A program made the position numbers and the translations under genes. This document shows positions 45,294 through 57,100 of a stretch of 64,000 nucleotides of DNA, in pieces. The notes beneath the pieces were generated by a model. It did no database searches and was not told where the DNA came from. It saw nothing but the letters and a program-made list of their open reading frames with translations. The stretch covers positions 190,611 to 254,610 of the forward strand of contig KV425582.1 in the NCBI GenBank assembly GCA_001632425.1, written 5' to 3'. How positions within the stretch are numbered: the stretch's first letter is position 1; each line of letters opens with the position of its first letter. This stretch comes from Neolentinus lepideus HHB14362 ss-1. Its lineage: Eukaryota > Basidiomycota > Agaricomycetes > Gloeophyllales > Gloeophyllaceae.

Positions 45294-46236
45294 TGGATCG
45301 GACTCTACCGTTCTTGGGTTGCTATGGTGCTGAGGGACGCGCTTAGATCAATATTGTATCAAGGTGAGCTTCCTCGTGATTTTCTCCTCCAATGACTGAG
45401 AGTTAGGCTTGCGGTATAGTTGATGATCCTAAGATCTTCGATATCATAGGCTTCGTTTGCTAACATAATCAGTGCATGCATTCATGGCCTCCGCTCTAAG
45501 TGTGCACAAGAATCGCTAGACGATTGGTGGTCGTCACCAAGACAGGACAGCTTTCCAGTTCTTCTGAATCTCCATCGAGGTTCGCGATTCCTGGCTGTAT
45601 ATTGCGATCTCTTGAGAACTCTAGTTGTGACTGGAACTTCGGCTGAAGGGCGATCCACGTCCATGCGACGCTGTCAGTCTTCATTCGAAGTTCCACTTAT
45701 ACCAGCGCTTGGGCAAGGGACTTGCATACTACCACTAGAATGCCAGCATCTCCAAGTTTCAGGCTTATCATCCCGGTAAATATCGCAATATGGTCGGCTC
45801 TCCCACGACGTATCTTCAGTTCTTCCGTCTTCACACTCTCATTAATCGTCTTGAGCCATCATCAAGGAGAGTGGAAGGCCGCGACGGATCTACACTATTC
45901 GTGGAGTTGCTTGCTGACTTCTATCGATGCCCGCCGCTGAGGTGAACGGCCGCCCCATCTTCTCTGGTTGAGACGCAGGCTGCGTTTCGCAGATGGGATA
46001 GGATAAGGATTCTCCAAGACCTGGGTGGCTGCCAGAGTTGCTCTTCTCGGTCCCTCGCGTAGAGAAACCCAGGTGCTGGTACCAAGTATTTCTGTTCAGC
46101 TAGGGCGACCGGGATAGCTTGATGGCCGGAACTTAGGACCGGTCTATCGAAAGTAGTGGCGCCTATCAACCTCTATTCCATTTCGCGTTTCACTCTCCGG
46201 TCCCTCTTCATTCTGCTGATCCCATAATAAATCATT
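45294..46236. other. Intergenic or degraded region of 0.9 kb
   Basis: A plus-strand frame without an early ATG is open from about 45481 to 45778 (containing DWWSSPRQDSFPVLLNLHRG), but no family is recognised and no flanking exons were found. It may be a gene relic. The right end should contain the promoter of the gene at 46237. Confidence 0.35.
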
Positions 46237-46920
46237 ATGGCTCCTACACAGTCAAACCGGTATGCTGACGTTATCGCCTGGCATGCGGGCTTAATTGGAA
46301 ACCCTATGAGCCAAACTCTCGTACAGAATGCGCCCCCGGGAGAAGTAAGGAAACACGAGGCCAGAGCATGTCCTCCGCAGTGACTAAAGATATACTCTAG
46401 CCGTGCCTACTTACATACACGTGTTGGTATATATGTTATTAGGCGGTGGAAGGACCGTCTCCTCTGGTGCTGGTCGACTTCCAATTTCCGCTCTCCCCCC
46501 GCATCTCATCATGTTAGATTCCTTCGAGAGCGTCGTAAGTGGCGTTCCCTCTTCTGCCCGAGTGTCTCAAGCTGAGGCTGATTGGCATACATCGTAGGCC
46601 GTAGAACAGTACAGTACTGGCAGACCGGCTTCCATTATGCCCTGCGACGACCAAATCTTACGAGATTGGCTGGCCTCCGAGGCGGTGGCGGCGGTGAGTT
46701 CGCCCAATATGTCGATGTCCCGTCTGTTCCTGACCGGTGGGGATGTATTATATATGTAGTCCCTTAGGGGCAACACCCGCAGTACGCTCTTTGACGACTC
46801 GGTACGTGCAAAAAGTACTGTCATAGAGCGATGTACTTATACACAGCGGTGTAGGATGCCATATCCGTGGATGACCTGAACGACATCGACGACCTCATGC
46901 TTTCCCCACGATGTATTCTA
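46237..46920 (+). CDS. Small multi-exon gene, not recognised
   Basis: Exon 1 (46237-46344) encodes MAPTQSNRYADVIAWHAG and LIGNPMSQTLVQNAPPGE and ends at a GTAAGG donor. Several acceptors follow. One (TATTAG at about 46441) continues AVEGPSPLVLVDFQFPL in phase. A later piece (AVEQYSTGRPASIMP, CDDQILRDWLASEAVAA) precedes another GTGAGT, and a last piece contains DAISVDDLNDIDDLML. The pieces look like one small protein, but the joins in the middle are not settled and one route meets a stop. Function unknown. Confidence 0.4.
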
Positions 46921-47030
46921 GTGAGTTTTAGAAATTTGTACAAGCCTGGCATCAGCTTGACTCGGCGGTATTGCATTAGACGCCTCCCACTCCAGAATCT
47001 CACGAGAGGAATGCTTCAGACTTTTCCGAA

Positions 47031-47735
47031 ATGTCTTCGTCGTCGGACATTGACATGCTCGAATCCTCTGTTGATGAATCTTCTTTCCGTTACGCCACCT
47101 ACCCATCCATACGTTACGAGCGGAGTCAGCTTAGTCCACATGACGAGAAGGAGGAAGATGAGGAGCGATCATTCTGGTCGAGTGTCATCAAACCGGTGTG
47201 GTCGAAGGGGTCCCGCGAGCCTAAGAACGTCGCCCTGTTCGGGAACACACACCGCGTGCAGCTCCCGTCACGGCGGCGGCGGAGCTCCTCGACGTCCTCG
47301 ACATCCACTGCGTACACCAAAGCGTCCATCGGCCCCAAATCCATTCTCACCCGCACACCCTCTAACGCGACCAGCACCCTAACAAGTTCCCCTAAACGCC
47401 GATCCCCACCCTCCATCAAGTCTATCAAATCTGTCAAATTCGCCGACGAGCCAACCGTACTTCCCGAGCGGATATGTCGGCCGTATCCCATGTCTCCTCC
47501 TCCTTCTCCGTCAGAAAGTCCTGGAATGGTCAAGAGACTCCGGCGCTCGCTGAGCAAGACTCAGATGCCGCCGCCGGGGCGACCAATGATATCCGGTCCC
47601 TTCCCGCTTTGGGAGGCGCCGTTATTGGCGGAGCGTGCGAGTTGCAGGAGTAGTAGTAGGAGCAGTATACGGTCGACGACATCGAGCAGCAGGCTGCGCA
47701 CGCTTTGGGATAGGGTCACCGCAGTTGTCAGATGA
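47031..47735 (+). CDS. Ser/Arg-rich conserved basidiomycete protein, function unknown
   Basis: A single open frame of 234 codons starting MSSSSDIDMLESSVDESS. It has an aromatic/basic block (WSSVIKPVWSKGSREPKN, ALFGNTHRVQLPSRRRR), SIKSVKFADEPTVLPE (a box seen in other basidiomycete proteins), SPPPSPSESPGMVKRLRRS and a Ser/Arg-rich end (RSSSRSSIRSTTSSSRLR). It is mostly disordered and basic. No enzymatic domain is seen. The frame and codon use look real, and the FADxPTV box supports it. Confidence 0.62.
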   Translation: MSSSSDIDMLESSVDESSFRYATYPSIRYERSQLSPHDEKEEDEERSFWSSVIKPVWSKGSREPKNVALFGNTHRVQLPSRRRRSSSTSSTSTAYTKASIGPKSILTRTPSNATSTLTSSPKRRSPPSIKSIKSVKFADEPTVLPERICRPYPMSPPPSPSESPGMVKRLRRSLSKTQMPPPGRPMISGPFPLWEAPLLAERASCRSSSRSSIRSTTSSSRLRTLWDRVTAVVR

Positions 47736-48446
47736 AACGGGCGCAAGGCTCTTACGTCGGTACGTTGGCGCATCGCCTAGTTTTGAATTGGCTACTTACG
47801 GAGGCTTTGCTATAGGGCATCTTTTCACTATGCGTCACCCTCGTATCCTCCATCTCACATTAACGAGAATATGCTCACCTGGACCTATGGCTGTTGTTGA
47901 TTCGATGCCTCGCCACCTATGTTCGTCAAACCGGACTTGGATGAGACCCATGGACGGTCTCTGTCAATGCTTTAGAGCACGCCAAGTAACGAGTTGCATG
48001 CCGGCCGTGTTATCCTTCAGGCATCTGCATTTTGGTTGCCTAATCACAGTAGCAGTAGCAGTTAGTAGTTTACTGTTGTGCGTTGAGTTGTTTGCGAAAC
48101 CGAGGATGTTGCCTTGTTCGAATCTTTGGTCCGTCATGATTACGATTACGAGCATTTTTAGACAGTTTCGAGACAAACAAGCCTTCTGTGTCCAGCTACC
48201 TTGGTGAATCGTGATGAAGGATGGTTCCAACTTGTCTTGCAAATGGACGGAAGGTGCCGGCACTGGATTGTACTGGACTTTCACCAGATCTCCGCTAGAA
48301 CTAATCTCGGTGGTCGCTCGAGATCCACGAATTCTCTCGGCTTGTGGATGAGATTGAACATTGACTCCAGCGCGTCAGCAAGCGGACTTTTAGTGAGTAT
48401 GCAGATGTCTTGAAGCGCATACAAAGCAACCCCCATATTAGAGGCC
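47736..48446. other. Intergenic DNA
   Basis: No gene is supported on either strand. It contains short simple repeats (CACAGTAGCAGTAGCAGTTAG near 48045-48065). Confidence 0.45.
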
Positions 48447-49679
48447 ATGGAATCGCCATTCCTCTGCTCTGCTTCGTTTCGCAAATACTACTCTTCGTCT
48501 CTTTCGGATTTTCAAGGGCTTCCAGAGCGACTCATCCCAGAATCCGAAGAAAATTCGACTTATTTGGAGTACAAGTGGACCGCTTCAGCGCTCGACGATA
48601 ACCTCGCATGGGTTGCGTCTGATGGATCCCGGGCGAGCTGGATTGAGGTGTTGAAAGCGCTCGCTGCATGGGGCTGTTTCGAGTGTGCCTCGGCTCTCGT
48701 GGTGAGCCCCCTTGAAGTCGCGACGGCACTGTTGCAGGTGCAATGGGTTCCGAAAGACTTGGACCGGCCCACCATTGTTGGCACACAGAGTGGTGGATTG
48801 GTTATTGGGCGCCATGCGATTCGGGCCGGTAGTGTGGGGAGCATCTGGGGCATGATGAGGAAGCTTGTTGCGCATGAAGGCTTTACATCGTTGTTCAAAG
48901 GTATGTTCATCCGCTTCCTTTGCCCAGCGATCGGGTATCTCATGGGATTTGTAGGATCTCTGACATCGTGTTTGATCGAAATCCTTTCGACGGTGTCTCA
49001 GCCAATAATTTTTAGTTTGCTTGAATTCACATGTGAAGTCGCAGGCATTCCAGTTGGCGATTCGTCCATCCTCTTGAATATCGTGTCACATGTTTTGACA
49101 GGACTGATGCTCTCCCCGCTAGAGCTCGTCCGCACTCGCCTAATCGTACATTCTTCCGAACCACATCTGCGACCTTCCTCAGGCTTGCTAGACGAATTAT
49201 CACAAATACTGCGCTACGAGGGTGGATGGAAGGGGATCTACTTCCACCCGCATCTCCTCATTCCGACACTTCTGGATAATACTCTCCAATCAGTGACATC
49301 TCTGGCACTCCCTAAAGTTACCAACGCCTACATTCGCAGGGGCCTCATGTCCAAAGTCCTTTGCGGGAGTGTAACCTTACTTGTCACCCTGCCCTTCGAA
49401 ACGGTGCGGAGGAGACTGCAGCTGCAAGTCCGCGGTCCAGGGAGATCCATTGCGACCTCGGTGCAGGTACGACCGGTACCTTACAACGGTGTCATTGATG
49501 CTCTATGGCACATTGCAACCGAGGAGAGAGCGGATCTTCCACTGCATCCTTCCGTGATAGAGGGTGTCAGGCTTCACGATACCGAGAGGCGAAGCAGTAC
49601 CCGATTTCAGGATCGATTTCCAGGGTTTGGTCAGCTTTACCGAGGATGGGGACTTTCGCTACTTGCGAGCATTGTGTAA
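48447..49679 (+). CDS. UGO1-like mitochondrial carrier-fold protein, diverged tandem copy
   Basis: UGO1 is a modified carrier of the mitochondrial outer membrane needed for fusion. The frame is open throughout, but 48901-48954 is a 54-nt GTATGT-to-GTAG intron without stops, at the same place as an intron in the next gene; splicing gives LFKG-SLTSCLIEIL. Shared landmarks with the copy at 49981 are LLQVQWVPKD, IWGMMRKL, HVLTGLMLSPLELVRTRLIV, GGWKGIYFHPHLLIPTLLD, LVTLPFETVRRRLQLQVRG, PYNGVIDALWHI and FGQLYRGWG. It ends at SIV, about 20 residues earlier than its neighbour, removing most of the last hydrophobic stretch. The reading frame is clean, so it is probably expressed, but it is the faster-changing copy. 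Confidence 0.78.
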   Translation: MESPFLCSASFRKYYSSSLSDFQGLPERLIPESEENSTYLEYKWTASALDDNLAWVASDGSRASWIEVLKALAAWGCFECASALVVSPLEVATALLQVQWVPKDLDRPTIVGTQSGGLVIGRHAIRAGSVGSIWGMMRKLVAHEGFTSLFKGMFIRFLCPAIGYLMGFVGSLTSCLIEILSTVSQPIIFSLLEFTCEVAGIPVGDSSILLNIVSHVLTGLMLSPLELVRTRLIVHSSEPHLRPSSGLLDELSQILRYEGGWKGIYFHPHLLIPTLLDNTLQSVTSLALPKVTNAYIRRGLMSKVLCGSVTLLVTLPFETVRRRLQLQVRGPGRSIATSVQVRPVPYNGVIDALWHIATEERADLPLHPSVIEGVRLHDTERRSSTRFQDRFPGFGQLYRGWGLSLLASIV

Positions 49680-49980
49680 TACTACTTCTGCTGTATACTA
49701 TATAGTTATGGTATGGAACTATACGACTTTTGTATGATTCTGAGGACTCGGGCAGTTTGTGGGTATCGGTCTGTATTGGTATCGGGAAAAGACACGTGCA
49801 CTTCTTACCGCAGGACGCGCCTCAGCGCTCAGCTTCTTCACTCAGACTGGAAACTACTTTCATTCACTCCACCGTAACTTAGTCTGCGTTCTTGTCCTTC
49901 ACATCGACAATATCGGATATTGAGTCTTTCTTCGGGCCCTGCGAGGGCAAAGACGGCTGTAACAGATTCACGCAGATGAC
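49680..49980. other. Intergenic DNA between the two UGO1-like genes
   Basis: 301 bp with no gene. It must hold the terminator of the first copy and the promoter of the second. Confidence 0.45.
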
Positions 49981-51557
49981 ATGACTTATCCTGCTTCACT
50001 ACGAGACTTATATTCTTCATCCCCTCCTACTTGGTCGTTTGTGCCCGCCCAGCAGGGCACGAGCGCTTCCAATGCGACATCGTCAGCTGCTGAAACTCCT
50101 GTCTACCAATACCAATGGTCACGCCCGCCCACCAACTCCATCTTCGACCTTTCTCCCTCTTTGAATGACCCATCCGGCATAAATGTTACTCTACTCCTAA
50201 AGGCCCTCGTGGCCTCCGCCTTCCTAAAGTACACTAGCTTTGCTATTGCGATCCCTTGGGATGTGGGGAGGACTCTGCTCCAAGTGCAATGGGTCCCGCG
50301 GGACGTGGGCCAGATCGAGCCGCCCCGGGAAACTATCGAAGAAGTAGAGGAGGAAGAAGTGGTACGCAGTTTACAGTGTCCCGCGTGCACAGTAATGGGC
50401 TCGATTAATGCGTAGATCCCCGTAGCTGAGCAATTCCTCGTCAGATGAGCACGACTCGTATTTCGCTGACCCGACGAGCTCGCCCCCCGGCTCGCGGTAC
50501 AGTGCTCCGAGAGAGAGCGGGTATGTGGTTAGAAGGTCGGTGACTGAGGAGGCGACAAGGCCGGAGTACATCATACCGATTGGGAGTGCTGGAGGTGTTT
50601 GGGGAATGATGAAACGTGTTGCGCGATTTAAGGGAGAAGGGTGGTTAGCTCTTTGGAAGGGTAAGCTATTCACACATGCTCAAGGGTCAATTTCTCCAAC
50701 TATATGTCTATCTAGGTACACTAACATCTTGTGTGATGGATCTCCTTTCGTCAACAATCCAACCCGTCATCCTTAGCACTCTTCAGGCCGTGTTCGCACC
50801 AAATCTGTCTCCTTACCAGCAACTCCCTCTTATACTTCCTGTTATCTCGCATATCATCACTGGATTCCTCGTTTCGCCACTAGACCTTGTGCGGACGCGT
50901 CTCATGATCCAGACATCCTTGGCCCGTCACCGCAGGTATACAGGCCCTATCGATGCCCTGTCCCAGATCATTCGGGAAGAAGGCGGACTCAGGGGTGTCT
51001 ACCTGCACCCACATCTCATCATCCCGACTGTGCTCGATAGCGCCCTCCGAGCAATTATCCCGTTAGCTCTCCCTGGTATCATTGCAGCGAACATCAGCCC
51101 TAATCTTACTGAGGAGACGCACCCCATTGCCTGGAGCTTCGCCGAGTTGGCAGGCGACTGGGCAGGTCTCCTTGTGACGCTTCCATTCGAAACGGTGCGG
51201 AGACGACTGCAGGCTCAGGTGCGTGGGTCCGCAAAGCCTATCAAGGCGTGCGTCGAGCTACGACCTGCGCCGTATAACGGTGTGATCGATGCTATGTGGC
51301 ATATTCTGACGGAGGAGCGCTCGGACTTGCCATTGGAGAGACGGAGGGTGCGCAGACCGAGCAGGAGTGGGGATAAGGGCAAGGGTCGGGAAGAGGCGGA
51401 GGTTGAGGAGGAGGTCATTGAGGAGGGTTGGTTCAAGAATACTGGGATTGGCCAACTTTATAGGGGTCTTGGGATGCGGTTCAGCGCGAGCATTCTCATG
51501 TTCGTACTGGGCATGCTTAGTGGGGAGGAGAGAGACTCGGGATGGACGGAGCTATAA
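49981..51557 (+). CDS. ugo1: UGO1-like mitochondrial fusion carrier protein
   Basis: It starts MTYPASLRDLYSSSPPTW, as usual for fungal UGO1. Intron 1 (about 50361-50426) lies after an acidic stretch (EEVEEEEV), and intron 2 (about 50661-50716) after LALWKG. Landmarks are YQWSRPPTN, RTLLQVQWVPRD, GGVWGMMKRV, TLTSCVMDLLSS, SHIITGFLVSPLDLVRTRL, GGLRGVYLHPHLIIPTVLD, LVTLPFETVRRRLQAQ, PYNGVIDAMWHILTEE and a terminal helix (SASILMFVLGMLSGE). Carrier repeats carry only remnants of the P-x-[DE] signature (SPLDLVRTR, LPFETVRRR), consistent with a non-transporting member that links outer and inner membrane fusion machinery. It is a tandem paralogue of the upstream gene. Confidence 0.85.
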
Positions 51558-52567
51558 CGGATATACATCTCAGTGTGTTGTGTTTGCATTAATCGCATTG
51601 TTTATACTGAATCGTCCCGACTCTCCGATGCAATCCAATAATTTTATTGTACTTGCAATTACGTGTACCGTGAGTATACTAACGCATACGCTCCGGCTAG
51701 TCATGCTTTTTATGTTGCTATCTGTCTTATGAAACAGACTTGAGACAGACTCATCATCTCAAAGGCATGTCCCTTTTGTTTGATCTAACCCAGTGAGCCA
51801 GAGATGGACAGTTATAGATATTGTGATACGTGCATTCTATGGCACTGATAACCTCTACCCGTGGTGGCTCTATTAGCAGAATAATTGTAATCCTGTCATC
51901 TACTTTCGTTTCAAGCCGTCAACGCGTCTACGAGGACAATCGGTCTTGGTTCCTACAGCCCGCGGCGGTGTTTTGTCCACACACATATATAACATTCACG
52001 CTCCCCAATCTGCGGTTGCAGGCTTTTGTAACAGGTGAGCTTTCCCCTGCTTCAATGCGACTGTTTCGTGCCTTCCTCTGAAAGTTGACAGATTGACAGG
52101 ACAATGACATGTTAGGTCTCTGCTCATCCATCTTCTATTGCTTGATCGGATGAGACGTGTCATTTTGCGTTGCTGATTGGAATGAAAGGGATGTCTTCGT
52201 ATGTCACGGCCTGACTTCACAAAGTGCAGAGATGCATCATGCATGAACGTTGAACCATGACACCGGACCTTGCTCATATGCTAAGCAGGATAACACCACC
52301 GGCTTGCAGCAAATGCCGTCCTCTTTGACCGCAGAAAAATCGAGTTCATGGATCAAAGCACCAGGCTTTGGGATGACCCCTCGGTGTCACCAGGTATTTG
52401 TGCTAAACCGGGGTCCGGGGCAGAGCAAATCATGGCAGCCGGTCTTCCTTCGGAGTGGGCGCGGATGTCCCTGCTTCGAGCAATCCCTCCACCACGGATG
52501 CGAGCCCGTTCATCTGGTTCGGAATCGACGATGTAATATAACGGCTTGGGTGCGCTCGCCGGCCTGA
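51558..52567. other. Gene-poor stretch of 1 kb
   Basis: No gene is supported. Open frames near 52250-52600 on both strands overlap each other and have no family signal. Confidence 0.45.
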
Positions 52568-52591
52568 AGTACTGGAACCTTAGTTCTCCGC

Positions 52592-53030
52592 TTGTTATCA
52601 CTAGTGTCCTTCCTCTCGATCACCTTCACATTTTGCAGTGTGGTATCCGGCTTGTCCGTCAGAGGACTTGATGAAGGCGTTATCTCCAAGAGGACGGATA
52701 TCGACATAAAAGAGACCAAGACGAGTGGCCAGCGATTCGCGCTTGGTCCATCTCCACTGAACCCTCGCGAGGTCTACAACAATAGAACCGCTAGTGAGTG
52801 AAGCCTTCCACCCACTCTCTGAAGTCAGTCAAGCGAACTCCTTCTTTGTAGATGTTGTACGTCTGATACACGTTAGCTTGTTCCTACACAGACACACCCG
52901 GTATATTCAATATGTTAGCGGTGGTGTGGCTCTCTTCAGTCTGAGAACAGCGGTGCATTCGAAGCGGCAAAGCTCTGGTGTGTATCACTATTCGTATGAA
53001 CTGATACCATTTCTTTGCTAGATGCTGGTC
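52592..53030 (+). pseudogene. Secreted-protein gene remnant
   Basis: An open frame from about 52571 to 52801 encodes a signal-peptide-like stretch (LLSLVSFLSITFTFCSVVSG) followed by LDEGVISKRTD, QRFALGPSPLNPRE and VYNNRTA. Many basidiomycete secreted proteins have an R[MLF]A-x-G-x-[PS]-PLxPR box here. A later piece (HSKRQSSGVYHYSY) could be the following exon. There is no ATG before the hydrophobic stretch: an in-frame TGA precedes it. It looks like a decaying member of that family, unless a missed 5' exon supplies the start. Confidence 0.42.
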
Positions 53031-53346
53031 TTCGACGTTAGAATCTAAAACAGTGTCACTGCTGCTACCCGCGCAAGATGGTCATAGATTCCTATTGTCA
53101 CTTGTGAATATGTATGACAACGCTGCAAACGAAGGTATCAAGGAGGCTCTTACTTAACCTTAGACTTCTCGACCGATCTACTTAATGAGATAGAATACAA
53201 TTCGAGTAAACAAACATCCAATCCTGAGCCTGACAGTACTCGTTCAGAGCAAGGCACAAAAATATTCGCGTCCCCGTCATGTCGAAAAACTTGGCATAGC
53301 CAACCAGATTATGGTCTCGCATACTGAGAATTGAGCCCAAAATGGA
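53031..53346. other. Intergenic DNA before the tRNA
   Basis: No gene is supported. Confidence 0.4.
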
Positions 53347-53427
53347 GGCCATACCAGGACTCGAACCTGGGTTATCGGAACTCGACTGAGTCAGAATCCG
53401 ATGTGATAACCACTACACTATATGGCC
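53347..53427 (-). tRNA. tRNA-Gln (anticodon CTG) with a 10-nt intron
   Basis: On the minus strand the acceptor arms GGCCATA and TATGGCC pair perfectly. The D arm TAGTGTAGTGGTTATCAC, the anticodon stem TCGGA/TCCGA and the T arm CCAGGTTCGAGTCCTGG are intact. The anticodon loop reads TTCTGA then T once 10 extra bases (CTCAGTCGAG), placed one base 3' of the anticodon as usual for nuclear tRNA introns, are removed. The D and T arms contain the A and B boxes. Total length is 81 nt. Confidence 0.95.
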
Positions 53428-54152
53428 ATAAAAAGAATATAAAGTAGAATTTTATGTAACCAAATCACCCCGGAAGGCCAAATGCACCCAAAACAGATCT
53501 CCAGGCATGGGCACCAAAAAATGGCGAATACAAACAATTGCTATGGTAGAGAACTGAACATTCCTTGACAACATGAAAAAGACAAGAAAATGGGCTGAGG
53601 CTGTCATGCCCGGGCGCACCGCCTGGAATGTACCTGGCTGCCCCGCATGTATCAGAACAAGGTTCTGGAGTCCCGAAACTAAAACCGCGTTGGTTATGGA
53701 ATGGAGTTCTGCGCAAAATGTGGCGGGTACGCTCTCGGAACATAAATTCGCTTGCGACCGACGTCCGCCATAGCTATGGAAGAGAGCCAATTAACCGACG
53801 AACGGGTCTAGCAACACGAAGGACTTATCACTAGTGGCAGTTGGGCTAGACTCAATTGAGCGTGACTGACAATGCATCAAGTACAGGTGTGGAGCGGGAA
53901 GAACAACAGCCAAATCGTGCGGAATGCGGTGCTGTAGGCGTCGGTATATTGTCCATATAAGGCAGTTCTATCTATAAAATATACCAGCAATGGTAAGTTC
54001 CGAAAAGAATGCCGTCGATGCTATTAGAGTGATGTGACATCAGCGCAGGCAGGCACCCCAGTCGTATTGCAATACTACACGTACAATAGCACATTCCTTA
54101 CCCCTTCTCCACCACCCTCCTTACTTCATTGCCCTCGCCGTCGTCGTTGCCC
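53428..54152. other. Intergenic DNA before the tricalbin gene
   Basis: No gene is supported. A GTATATTGTCCATATAAGG and TATAAAATATA stretch around 53945-53985 could be promoter elements for the downstream gene. Confidence 0.4.
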
Positions 54153-57100
54153 ATGGCGGCACCCAACGGTTCCGCTCAGCAAATGGCCGAGGTCAATAAT
54201 ATAGTCCAGAAAGACACCGACAACGGGCGCGTCGCCGTACATACTTTCGACCCAGATGCGTCACCGGAAGAGAAGGCTGCTGCGGCTGGAAAGGCGCGCA
54301 ACCAGCTCGAACCAGTCTCGCAGAAAGACACTGGCGCCGGTGGTAAAGGCATGTAGTCTCCTATTGTGTGGATGCATGGAAAGTTCATGTAGGCGTCCCA
54401 AATATAGAGGTCACTATTGACACTGGCGCCTCCACCATCGTCCCAACTATAACCATCGAAGATGCTGACACAGAAGCGCCCTTGGGAGACCAGATGGCTC
54501 CCGAGCCTGTCATACCGGGCGCTATACCTTCCGGGGTCGTGCCAGCTATCCCTAACTGGTACAAAGTCGGGTGGCGTGCAGTGGGTGGTATCGACGAGCC
54601 GGAACTTAGCGAAGGCGAGCAGAAAGACAAGCAGATCCTGGACCTGTTCCTCTCTGAGCAGCTCTACGGCGACTGGTATCACAATGCCGCCCTCATCTTC
54701 TTCGTGCGTCATCAAGTTTCGCATGCCATCAGCAGTCTGACGTGCAAGATTTGCAGGCCGTGTTTATGTCCCACTTTCTTACCCGCTTCAACTTTGGATG
54801 GGGATGGTTGTTCATCGTTCTCGCGATCTCCAATACATACTACTCCACGTCTATGCGACGCGTTCGCAGACGTGCGCGGGACGACATTCAACGCGAACTC
54901 GTCAAGACACGCTTAGCCTCTGAACATGAATCTGCAGACTGGATCAACAACTTTTTGGACCGCTTCTGGCTGATCTACGAGCCTGTTCTCTCTGCTACCA
55001 TCATATCATCCGTCGACCAGATTCTCAGCGTCAATACGCCTGCATTCCTCGATTCGCTTCGTCTTTCAACATTTACCTTGGGTACCAAGGCTCCCCGCAT
55101 CGACAAAGTCCGGACATTCCCTAAAACGGCTGATGACATCGTCATGATGGACTGGGGTATCTCGTTTACGCCAACAGATCATTCTGACTTGACCGAAAAG
55201 CAAATCAAGCTGAAAGTGAACCCAAAGATCGTCTTGTCTGTCCGTGTGGGCAAGGGTATTGCCGGGGTCACCATGCCTGTGCTATTGGAAGATCTCACTT
55301 TCATTGGTCTCATGAGGATTAAGATGAAATTGATGACCAACTACCCGCACATCCAGACCGTCGACATCTCGTTCTTGGAGAAACCCGTTTTTGACTATGT
55401 CTTGAAGCCTCTTGGAGGGTTTGACATCAACGATGTAGGTGTCGACTTGAGTTTCAGATTGTTGCGTGGACTTATTACGCCGTGGTTGCAGATTCCTGGG
55501 CTGTCTCCGTTTATTCGTGACATGGTTCATTCCATTCTTGGACCGATGATGTATGATCCTAATGTATTCACTCTGAACCTTGAGCAATTGCTTTCTGGTG
55601 CCCCATTGGATGCTGCCATTGGTGTCCTGCAGGTCACCATCCAGTCCGGCCGTAGTCTCAAGGGAAGCAAGATTGGTGGTGGTACTCCTGATCCGTATGT
55701 TAGTCTCAGTATCAGCAACAGGGGCGAGCTTGCCAGAACGAAGTACAAGGGCAACACGTACGTGTCCATTCGTATTGGCCTGCATTGCGTTATCTTTATC
55801 TTCTTGCAGGTACAACCCATCTTGGAACGAAACAAAGTTTTTGCTCGTCAACTCACTGAGCGACACGTTGGTGCTCTCTGTATTCGACTACAATGACCAT
55901 CGCAAGAACACTGAGCTTGGTTCTGCTACGTTTGATCTGTCCAAGCTGCAGGAAGATGCAACATTGGAAAACTTGGAGGCTGAGGTGCTGAAGGATGGTA
56001 AAGAGCGGGGTACTTTGAGGTTTGACTTGTCCTTCTATCCTGTCCTGAAGCCGGAGGTGGTAGATGGAAAGGAGGAGCTACCTGACACTAGTACGTTCTT
56101 CACATCCGTCTTTTAATAATTTTCCTGACTCTGTGCAGCCGTTGGTATCGTGCGCCTCACGCTCCACCAAGCCAAAGACCTGGACCCCTCCAAATCCATG
56201 ACCGGCGACCTCAACCCCTTCGCCAAAGTCTTCCTCGGCGACAACAAGAACTCCATTCACTCTACGACCAAGTTTAAGCACACCCTTTCGCCCGTTTGGG
56301 AGTCCTCGACTGAATTCCTGTGCTCCGACAAGCAGTCGTCCGTCATCACAGTGAAGATCATCGATGACCGCGATTTCATGAAGGACCCTGTTGTTGGGTT
56401 CATGCGCCTGCGCTTGGAAGATTTGTTGGAGGCGAAGAAGGAGGTGGGCAAGGACTGGTGGCCGCTGAGCGGGTGTAAGAGCGGCAGGGTGAGGATGTCG
56501 GCGGAGTGGAAGCCGTTGAACCTCGCGGGCAGTTTGCATGGTGTCGATCAGTACACGCCGCCGATTGGGGTCGTCAAGTTGTGGATTGATAGGGCTACGG
56601 ATGTCAAGTAAGTCCTTACCGCGTTGTTGGTGGGTTGTTACTAATGGTCGTGCAGGAACGTCGAGGCTGCCTTGGGCGGCAAGGTACAGGATGTCTAGCT
56701 GTATGCTTATTGATGTGCTGATATCTTGTTGCAGAGTGACCCGTACGTCCGCGTGCAGATCAATAACGTCACTGAAGGCAGGACGGAGGTTGTCAACAAT
56801 AGTAAGTGTCGACGGCCCAATCGACTGTGATTGTTCAATGACATCCCATAGACCTCAATCCTGTATGGGACCAAATTATCTATATTCCTGGTAAGTGAAG
56901 TAGTTTCTGTGCTCAGATTCGCGTAACTGACCTGACGTGTAGTGCATTCCCTCAGAGAGGTCAGCATAGATTATCATTGCACCGCCGTTACTTATATCAC
57001 AGCCAGACTATGTTACTCGAGTGCATGGACTATCAGCATCTTACCAAGGCGAGACCGATATTGACTTTCGAGTATGGCTATCCTAATCCAACCTTTTAGG

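Noticed and set aside
48447..49679. First UGO1-like gene as an intronless retrocopy
   Set aside because: A 54-nt GTATGT...GTAG interval at the same place as an intron in the second copy is present, so it arose by DNA duplication.
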